From Siphonodentalium dalli (lineage: Eukaryota; Mollusca; Scaphopoda; Gadilida; Siphonodentaliidae): a DNA stretch of 64,000 nt. The DNA lies in contig CP136068.1 of NCBI GenBank assembly GCA_032622095.1, positions 6,239,314 through 6,303,313 on the forward strand, given 5' to 3'. Position numbers and translations under genes: made by a program. This document shows positions 57,701 to 64,000 of this stretch, one piece after another. Every line of letters starts with the position of its first letter. Within the stretch, counting starts at the first letter, position 1. The notes below the pieces were generated by a model. The model saw only the letters and a program-made list of their open reading frames with translations, did no database searches and had not been told where the DNA came from.

Positions 57701-59429
57701 CTCAATGCTATAATGAGCAGAGAAGTGCAATTAATCATCAAGAGGTGAAGTTCGTTGTTGAACACGGCGAAAAACTGTTGACAAGGGAGGTTATTATCGT
57801 ATGTAGTCATTTGTGCGTCTAGAATAATGTCCTGTTGGATTGGTCCAGTTGATAATTTTCAGAGCAACCCACTTTTTGCATCCAACGTCGACGGACCAAA
57901 AGTGAGGTTCCAGAACGTTTCTCGCGTGGACCAACTCACGCACATTATTGCCGATGTGACGTCACTCAGCTGATATACACACGTTAATTGTTGTCGATGT
58001 GACGTCACCGACGTGATATACACACGCTCACTATTATCGAGGTGACGTCACTCACGTGATATATGCACGCTCATTATTGCCGATGTGACGTTGCTCGCGT
58101 TATATACACACGCTCATTATTGCCGAGGTGACGTCTTTCACGTAATATATGCGCATTGTTGCCGACGTGACGTCACTCACGATCATTATTTCCGACGTAT
58201 AAACTGGACATGTGAATGGTGGTGTACGGAATGTCGTTCGGTTACAAATACAATTTCCAACATTAGCATCACATAGCAAAGGCAAGTTAGTAATCAATCC
58301 ATGTGTTGGTACAATTATGTTGCCGCATACATACACATGTCTCCTAATGCGATAACACTTACCATAATTATATACAAGGCATAAAATCACGCAGTGTCGT
58401 CGAACCAGGGAACCTGTGCCTACGTACTTATGTTCTTACATGTATGTGTTTCACACAGGCACTTGCTTTTGTCCAGATCGCTTTGTTTTGCGATACAGCG
58501 CAACAATTACAACTTGATAAATAGCCCCTAGTGCAGCGACCAAACACCAGCCGCTGCCGGGTATATCCTTACACTCCGTTGAACAAGTTGAAATCAAATT
58601 GGGGTCAAAGACAAAATAAATATTATTCACGTGTATTATAGTAAACAATTAAGGAATCACTAGTGGCTATGATCACATCAACGATGAATGATCCCTACCG
58701 TGTCTTTTCCACAAATTCGAGATGTTGGTAATTCGAGAACTGCGGCTAAGTCATAACTTATTTTTCAACATTTTTGGTGTTATAATTTCCACATCATAGC
58801 ATATATTTAACGACAAAGTTGTTCCTTAATTTGAAATATGCTACCGTTTGGAACCGAACAAAAAAGTTTTTAATGTACAAGAAGTTGACGTAAATTTGGT
58901 AGGGGTGTGCACTGCCAGTTACCCGGTGCTGTACATGCCAATCACATGTAGAACTAACGGAACCCAGGGAGGGTGTGTACTGCCATGAACTCTATAATTA
59001 TGGCCTGCGTACATCCTAAAATTACCAATATCCCGCGTCCAGATTCGGGGGTGATTTGATCACCTTCTCATACAGTTTACATGTGTCATTGCCGCACACA
59101 CATCACTCGTATGGAATTATTTTGCAGTACCTGATTATGCAGAATGGATGCCTTGGACCCCGTGCAATGGCACACAAACCAGACAACGATATTGCATACA
59201 GCTGCCCTGTCCGGACGGAGATATGATAGATGAAACAGAGAGTTGTTCAATACGTAAGTACAATATTAGTAAGTACTGCGATAGTAAACAAGTGTCCACG
59301 TCATGAGAGCGGTTTGGCAATATCACAAATATATTGAAAAATATATAGAACAATCTGATATACTGATACAAGTATCGAGCGAATTAATAAGTACTAATTC
59401 CGAAGAGTTTTTTTTCAGAGCGTCCATGA
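42736..59429 (+). CDS. Secreted TSP1-repeat protein, gene copy B (8 exons)
   Basis: Join of 42736-42763, 48327-48416, 52170-52334, 54110-54295, 54572-54769, 56459-56602, 59128-59253 and 59419-59429. It is 948 nt, 315 residues, with all introns phase 1 and no stop or frameshift. Introns 4 (276 bp) and 7 (165 bp) match copy A in length; the others differ through minisatellites and indels. Thirteen residues differ from A, seven of them in exon 3. Exon 2 has a stronger donor (gtatgt) than in A, so B looks at least as capable of expression. Family and inferred role are as for copy A. It could be a recent paralogue or the other allele. Confidence 0.7.
43285..44085 (+). repeat. 31/32-bp minisatellite in intron 1, copy B
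   Basis: Same CCCCTCTTATAAAGAGCGTTC family as 12655-14530 but about 0.8 kb and more degenerate. An out-of-place GCTAGGGCTCCAGAAATGGT segment at about 43487-43520 resembles 43090-43120 just upstream, a sign of local rearrangement. Confidence 0.9.
44086..44817. other. Intron 1, single copy of the block duplicated in A
   Basis: The block at 44197-44511 matches both 289-bp units of copy A. It is followed by AT-rich DNA with TTTAATTTAATTTAATTTAA not present in A. No exon. Confidence 0.5.
44818..44980. mobile_element. Near-perfect hairpin element, copy B
   Basis: Counterpart of 15490-15648 with GGGGATAACAG/CTGTTATCCCC ends and a completed inner stem TTAATGGGC/GCCCATTAA. The arm substitution GCCACGTAC creates a G-T pair. 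Confidence 0.8.
45381..45950. mobile_element. Large foldback element, copy B (right tip deleted)
   Basis: It matches 17533-18156 of copy A from CCTGAAACCCCC. The right end stops near CCTAATTAGGTCAATTTC, so the terminal GGGGGTGTCAGG is missing. Confidence 0.75.
46734..47904. other. Copy-B-specific 1.17-kb segment in intron 1
   Basis: It replaces the 114 bp at 19018-19131 of copy A between identical flanks. It holds AT-rich DNA, a direct repeat AAAAAATAAACACTCAA (about 46867-46897) and no recognised gene or terminal repeats. Confidence 0.65.
48327..48416 (+). CDS. TSP1 gene B exon 2
   Basis: The acceptor is gcatcttttcacag; the donor is CACG/gtatgt. It is 90 nt, phase 1-1. It encodes AMLMCSYADGHREHGRSHSH and the rest of the His-rich segment. 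Three differences from A: Ala to Gly near the expected signal cleavage site, Arg to His, and one synonymous. Confidence 0.55.
48378..49490 (+). repeat. 74-bp minisatellite duplicating the exon 2 donor, copy B
   Basis: The first two junctions (48416, 48490) are exactly 74 bp apart. The array continues with diverged units, each with GGTATGTATTATCCAC or similar, to about 49490, longer than in copy A (about 1.1 against 0.84 kb). Confidence 0.9.
50225..50290. repeat. Hairpin of the GCACTTCCATCG family, copy B
   Basis: TCGCACTTCCATCGC/GCGATGGAAGTGCGA as in 21172-21237, with the related half-site GTCGCACTTTCATCGTATCG downstream at about 50379. Confidence 0.7.
50845..51205. repeat. Trinucleotide low-complexity tract, copy B
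   Basis: Interrupted CATCAT/CGTCGT runs ending in CAACAACAACAACAACAACA, counterpart of 21800-22135 with different interruption. Confidence 0.9.
52170..52334 (+). CDS. TSP1 gene B exon 3 (Cys lost)
   Basis: The acceptor is taatctctcttccag; the donor is CCCAG/gttaga. It is 165 nt, phase 1-1. DWSECVGGTPSTPGF shows Ser where copy A has the second Cys. The end reads EQKLETCKQKLC instead of EQRLDMCKQELC. An odd cysteine count (three) would leave one unpaired unless it bonds elsewhere. Confidence 0.75.
52450..52592 (+). repeat. 44-bp minisatellite in intron 3, copy B (3 units)
   Basis: Three CATTGCCAGTG-G-GGACACTGTT units, against about twelve in copy A. Confidence 0.9.
53420..53505. repeat. AT/CG hairpin element, copy B middle member
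   Basis: GTACTATTTTTCGC..TTTAAATTCGCGCAC..TGCGCGAAAAATTGTAC..GCGCGAATTTAAATACG folds on itself. Sister copies are at about 52925-53020 and 54010-54065. In copy A the middle member has been partly replaced by a short tandem TAGTACTGCACGAATTTAAA. Confidence 0.65.
54110..54295 (+). CDS. TSP1 gene B exon 4
   Basis: The acceptor is attttttttttcag; the donor is GTAG/gtgagt. It is 186 nt and encodes the same residues as copy A (two synonymous differences). Canonical six-cysteine TSP1 module. Confidence 0.92.
54572..54769 (+). CDS. TSP1 gene B exon 5
   Basis: 198 nt, phase 1-1, same splice sites as copy A. Five differences; the last residues read PTNATIQ instead of PTNTTSQ. Confidence 0.9.
55010..55698 (+). 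repeat. 21-bp minisatellite in intron 5, copy B
   Basis: About 32 units of TTAACATTTTGTCTGGTAAAC and variants, more than in A and with a different order of variants, including two units with a TTTTTT expansion (55241 and 55476). Open frames of up to 286 codons here are artefacts. Confidence 0.95.
56187..56254. repeat. Hairpin in intron 5, copy B
   Basis: Counterpart of 27397-27463 with centre ATCTATGGATAATATCCATA. Confidence 0.6.
56459..56602 (+). CDS. TSP1 gene B exon 6
   Basis: 144 nt, phase 1-1. SEWMAWNPCNGT has Pro before the first Cys, as in exon 7 (WTPCNGT), so copy A's Leu is probably the derived state. Confidence 0.9.
57493..57810 (-). pseudogene. Possible 7TM-receptor-like fragment, copy B
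   Basis: Counterpart of 28780-29082. It has one extra residue (FAMFNFIRT) from a 3-nt insertion, and Thr to Pro, Ser to Ala and Ile to Arg changes. An Arg in the middle of the first hydrophobic block argues against strong constraint. Confidence 0.2.
57933..58190 (+). repeat. 43-bp minisatellite with CRE palindromes, copy B
   Basis: TGACGTCA is perfect at 57957, 58000, 58043 and 58168, with variants at 58086 and 58129. The last unit is perfect here but mutated in A, and the number of units is the same, unlike the other arrays. Confidence 0.9.
59128..59253 (+). CDS. TSP1 gene B exon 7
   Basis: 126 nt, phase 1-1, donor ATAC/gtaagt. Differs from copy A by one synonymous change and Thr to Ser. 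Confidence 0.9.
59419..59429 (+). CDS. TSP1 gene B exon 8
   Basis: TACTAAT branch site and gttttttttcag, then AG-CGT-CCA-TGA. Identical coding bases to copy A. Confidence 0.5.
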
Positions 59430-59999
59430 TTATTATTCACTAATATGCCTTCTATACATTGAATACTAACATTGCTGATGCACATGGGTTTATTTTTACT
59501 ATTGTACCACTGACATTTACTATAAATATTGAAATGTTTTCTCTCAAATTTGACATCAAGTTCGCCAAAACTTCACTGTTCATGTTTGGAACTATAGTTT
59601 CTATCAAAGGTGTTTATTGGTTGATTTGTCTTAAATGTCTCACACCGATGCGTGTTTAGGCAAAATACTCAAAATGGATTGCAAAATGGCAACTACATTT
59701 GGTAAAATGTTTATTTTGCACACGACAACTAATTGTGTTATATTCTTGTTGTCCCAGTACCTTATTTAGCCATGACAACAAATTATTTTAAATGAGGCAA
59801 AACGGAATTTTGCTGAATACTTCTTTTGGGACTCCGGTCATGTTTTTGAAAGGAAGTGGGCAGAAATTTAAATCGGAACTGAGATGGTCCATAATATGTG
59901 GTTATTCTATCCCGTCTATATCCGAACTCCCCACACCTGACCCTATATCCATGAGTCACCATTGAGGCACACCAGGTATGCTCCGACCTAAACCCCATC

Positions 60000-60575
60000 A
60001 ATGACCATATAGTCACCCCCTGTTTACATGTGAGCACTCATTGTGTACCTATACGCCACACCCATGGTTATATAGCCACCCAATATACACATATCCACCC
60101 CAACCATGACCATATATTCACTCCCTGTATACCCATTCACCACAACATTGGCCATACGGTCACTCCCTCCATATATATTCGCGATACCCTGGCCATATAA
60201 CATCTGATGCTATACATATTCACCCGTTACCATAGATTCACTCCAGGTATCCATATGCACATCACTAATGGCCATACACGCTTCCAGATAAACAAATACC
60301 ACGCGCATCAACAATCGTTGCATTCACATACACTCCATTGATAATCATATGACTACTTCTTGTATACAATTGAACCCACAATGACAATGCAACCACGACA
60401 TATATACATATACATCCAGCCATGACCACACCTGTACACAAACCACGACATATATACATATACATGTACACACCACCCATGACAACATATATGCGCATCA
60501 CCATAGCCATACAGCCACTCCCTATTTGGTAATAAACCCACACACCATCACATGTATACATATTCACCCACCCGT
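60000..60575 (+). repeat. Degenerate minisatellite (CCATATA..CACTCCCTGTATAC)
   Basis: Loosely periodic (about 50-60 bp) units with ACCATGACCATATATTCACT, CTCCCTGTATACC and ATTCACC motifs. ACCACGACATATATACATAT is an exact local duplicate (about 60393 and 60441). Only the first unit remains in copy A. The minus-strand open frame at 60265-60567 follows the repeat. Confidence 0.7.
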
Positions 60576-61700
60576 GTCAATAGTTAATTTAAGAAAACAA
60601 TATTGTCATACATTTGGTCAACATTGTCATTGGAATTGTCATCAGTTGGAAATATTCAAACCGATATTCTTGTTCAGATTTTAACATTTTCGCACACCGG
60701 GCCGAACCATGGATTAGAGGGGATAGCACATAACAGAACACACTTTGGCATATTTTCTCCAGTCGCATTTCCGACCCTTTAGAAGTTTGTGAGCGTATAC
60801 GTATGAATTCATCCCGGGGCACCATGATATGGCTTGACCAATGCTTATTTGGTTTTCCATTAAAGACTGTTGGATAGTTCCATTGAGGCTGACAGGTCAG
60901 TAGGTTCTGTGACATTCGTTTTGGGTGTTATCGAGATATTCATGCAGTTGTTCAACCGGTATGTGTTCCATGGAAACTGGATAAAGAACCGACGTGTGTG
61001 TCATTTAAGAGATCGTATGATTCAGTTATGACGTTTTTCATAGTTGAGGTATCTTAATTACGTGTAGCATTCACAACACAACCAGTGAAAAGGCCCACTT
61101 TGTTATATTTAGATTAGAGTTAACTTGAGTTCACAGTCAATTTAGCTGGGCGCGACTATTTACAGTGTTAAATTATGGCAATCAGACCTATCATCAGCTA
61201 GACAACGGAGAGTACACGAGATGCATGTCAGCACACAATCACGGTTGAGTACTATGTTGAATTCATGTACAACGCATTGCTCATTGGGTGCAGTAGAACT
61301 TGTATGTCTTGGGTGTAGAATTGGGCTGACTTGACGAACACCACAGACAAGTCGCTGTAATATATGATGTCTGACAACCATATAATATATGATTTATGGA
61401 GAGTATTCTGCTTATGTATACTGGATGCAACAAAGCCCATTGCTTTATGTTCAGCGTCAAAACCTACATGTATCAATAGAGAATTGACCACCAATTAATA
61501 ATTCATATGAATGATTGATACTATATGGAGAGCTGTTTTGGGTGTGTATATACATACACACATAGCCCATGTATTGTTTTCTGGATAAAACTGTCATAAT
61601 AAACTCGAATACATGTTGCTAATACATAATTACTATACAAATAAAGTCGATAACCTTTTGCTAATAATAATACGAGATACACTGTCCACTTGATGTTCGT
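60576..61700. other. AT-rich DNA, no gene seen
   Basis: Minus-strand open frames at 60589-60915, 61160-61381 and 61252-61494 have no recognised domain or splice context. Confidence 0.45.
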
Positions 61701-61703
61701 ACA

Positions 61704-61750
61704 TCCCATAATATCCCATAATGTCCCATAATCCCGTATCCCATAATTAT
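61704..61750 (+). repeat. Short tandem CCCATAAT repeat
   Basis: Five imperfect copies of TCCCATAATA/G in about 47 bp. Confidence 0.8.
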
Positions 61751-61805
61751 GTTTATGGCTATAACATCTACTATATAATTTGAGACTTCCGTATATATAT
61801 ATATA

Positions 61806-62524
61806 TACTAGAAGGTGACCCGACTTCGTCCGGGGTTTGACCTTGAATTGTCTATTTTGAAGGCCAAGGTCAAGTGGGGTCACGATTTGACCCGTCCAAA
61901 ACTCTGCCCGAACAAAAGTACCCGTCGAAATCCATCCGGTTTTACCCGATTTGACCTTTTAACCCGATTTGAGTTCCACTCAAGTATATAAACGCGCCTC
62001 ATATACACACACTCATTAATTATCAAGTTTCAACGTAAAGATAAATTACCATCGGTGCCCGAGATATCGCCAAGACGTCTGAAACAGTCAAATGCATCGG
62101 CCGGTTAGGCGTTAACGTGATCTAACGTTATGACATCTAACGACGTCATAGAAGTTACATATTGTTTTTATCCTGATGGAAGATAGTACCACTTATTCTT
62201 GATAATTGAGACAGATAACTAAAACGGATACATACGCATTATATATCGTTGGAAAGAGGAAACACGAAAGATTCTCACAGTGTCATTATTATGACTGGCA
62301 TTTTATTATTCGCGCTGTTTCGAATCGATTTGTAAGCACCGAACTCAAATGAAAGTCCCGTAACACAGCGTAAAAACAGATTTGACCTCGGCACGTGAAA
62401 AGTTGACATCGGATCTGAAAATGAATATGCCTATGCCACCCCCGGCCGATAGTACCCTCTCATACGAAGTTTCATCGAAATCGGGTCGGCCGTTTTCGAG
62501 TCATCGCAAACACACACACAGACA

Positions 62525-62570
<46 letters not shown>

Positions 62571-62593
62571 CTCTTCCAAAAGATATAATAGAT

Positions 62594-62640
<47 letters not shown>
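61806..62640 (+). mobile_element. Interspersed repeat with CTAGAAGGTGACCCG head and CA/TA tail
   Basis: Starts after a TA run with CTAGAAGGTGACCCGACTTC and ends GAAGTTTCATCGAAATCGGG, TCGGCCGTTTTCGAGTCATC, (CA)n at 62512-62568, CTTCCAAAAGATATAATAG and (TA)n to about 62634. This organisation (GACCCG head, TTTCATCGAAATCGG near the tail, simple-repeat end) is a common invertebrate interspersed-repeat pattern. I cannot assign it to a class from memory. Copy A keeps only its 3' end (31302-31430). Confidence 0.65.
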
Positions 62641-62643
<3 letters not shown>

Positions 62644-62762
62644 ATGTGTGTATATGTGTGGGTACTTCATGGAATCGAAAACGCGTGTACAGATTGAGCT
62701 CAAATTTCGTATGTAAGTGTAAAATCCCACGGACACCGTCGTGGTCGCGTTTTGGAGAAGCT

Positions 62763-64000
62763 CAGAGCACCTTTGATAGATTATTTGCGATTTCATGTCG
62801 TTTTCAGCAGCTAAGACCATGTCATGTTGCAGCCACTTGTTGGGGAGGAAAGGTCAGCTCATTCCTTCACTGAGAGATTTTTTTTCATAGTTGTTTCCGA
62901 CAATCCCGGCAAAATGTCTGGGTCGTTACGGCCATGTGATGTTACCCGCGGCACCACCATAGATATATAATTAAACAACTCAGGTGAATCATGGTTTTCC
63001 AGATATTCAGAGTTTGAATATTTATTATTGCATTTTTTTTGGCTATAGAGAGAGAGCGAGATATCATTTATTTTCGTGACATGTGTATGCATATTCACAT
63101 TCAAAATAATGGAAAAAAATACAATATAGCACCCGGCCAATAAGTCATGCTTAATATCAATCAGTTTGTATACGTGTTACATGTATAAAGGAATATTTTG
63201 CATTTCAATACCGTTTAATGGTTTGGACCCAAACTGCATGCAGAATTTATGTCCCAATTCATATCATAACAAGATGCAAATTATTTATACATATTGACAT
63301 AAAACATTTAACTTTACAAAAATATTTAAGTTTAACAGTTAGAATCATACTGTACAAGTATGTTTGGCTTTATCTAGCTTTCATCTGTTAAAACTTCAAA
63401 TAGTTTGAGTTCAGGTTTGTTATCATTCAGCCTTCAAACTTCAGTATTTCAATCAAAAACATTGCATGAACAGTGACAATTTGATCAAATAATCCTGGTA
63501 ATCAGGTGGGATCTCATAACACCAAATAAAAAATTAACATAGAGATTAGTACTTAGTAATTACTAACTTAATAGACATTGTTACTGTACTAGTATATTAC
63601 ATGTATATATGTGACTCTCACTTGAATTTTAGAAAAATAGCCTATTATATGAATTAGAGTAATAATGGTGAGTCTCAATTCAAGCAGGATAAGGATAATC
63701 CATTGAACCCAAATATATCTGACAATAACTTACAAGCATTTTCAATGCATACTTATATAACAAATTTCCAAAGTTATGGTTGAGAAACTTGATCGAATAG
63801 ACCTCTCAGTAAATAATTCAAACAAGAGGTGTGCACTTGAATGCTAGCATACCCCACCATGGCAAATTCAACCCACATTATCCATAAACCCAACAAAAAA
63901 GATTTGTAACTTTAAAGAAAAATTCGGACTAATAATATCGATATGGTATCACAAGAAGCTTGTCCAAAAAATATCATTCAAATTAGTTTATATTTGTTAA
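62763..64000. other. AT-rich DNA beyond the duplication, no gene seen
   Basis: No exon-like block, repeat array or RNA gene is recognised. Confidence 0.5.

Larger units (their letters stand above)
37915..62762 (+). repeat. Segmental duplication, copy B (24.8 kb)
   Basis: Colinear with 10216-31549 in the same orientation. It includes a 2917-bp transposon (38325-41241), a private 1171 bp at 46734-47904 and 2.46 kb at 60031-62487 missing from A. Upstream of 37915 the LINE continues to its endonuclease, which copy A lacks. Coding exons differ at 22 of 948 positions by eye. Confidence 0.93.

Overview
This is nuclear DNA from an animal. It is AT-rich and dominated by repeats, with short exons behind consensus GT-AG splice sites, a decayed LINE-type retrotransposon, foldback elements (MITE-like), microsatellites and at least seven minisatellite arrays. 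There are no bacterial-type operons or ribosome binding sites. Secreted thrombospondin type-1 (TSP1) modules, each on its own phase-1 exon, are a metazoan signature. A marine invertebrate, perhaps a lophotrochozoan, is my guess, but the sequence does not prove it.

Layout. 1-10215: intergenic. It holds a 528-bp satellite array (1361-3420), a TA-flanked MITE (4311-4471), a mosaic of reiterated blocks (5690-8080) and a 289-bp insertion carrying a tRNA-like pol III promoter inside a hairpin (7419-7707). 10216-31549: copy A of a large direct duplication. 31550-37914: spacer with a 283-bp tandem dimer, hairpins and the 5' part of a dead LINE. 37915-62762: copy B of the duplication, in the same orientation. 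Copy B carries a 2.9-kb TIR transposon inserted in the LINE and about 2.46 kb near its 3' end that copy A lacks. 62763-64000: unique AT-rich DNA.

The gene. Each copy carries what I reconstruct as a complete 8-exon gene on the + strand (A 12149-30702, B 42736-59429). Every intron is phase 1. The summed exons are 948 nt in both copies, giving a 315-residue protein: signal peptide, a short His-rich segment, five TSP1-like modules (three with a WxxW motif) and a tiny last exon ending Gln-Arg-Pro-stop. Exons 4-7 are firm. Exons 1, 2 and 8 are inferred from splice signals, phase and conservation between copies. By eye the two coding sequences differ at 22 positions, 13 of them changing residues, and the changes concentrate in exon 3.

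The most unusual structure is how minisatellites sit in this gene. Each of the five long introns has its own array (31 bp, 74 bp, 44 bp, 21 bp, and 75 bp plus 43 bp). The 74-bp array has amplified the end of exon 2 together with its 5' splice site, so intron 2 begins with a ladder of donor-like sites out of frame with one another. The 43-bp array in intron 6 repeats perfect TGACGTCA (CRE) palindromes. Array copy numbers differ strongly between the gene copies. Whether A and B are a true segmental duplication or two haplotypes placed end to end in an assembly cannot be settled from this sequence.
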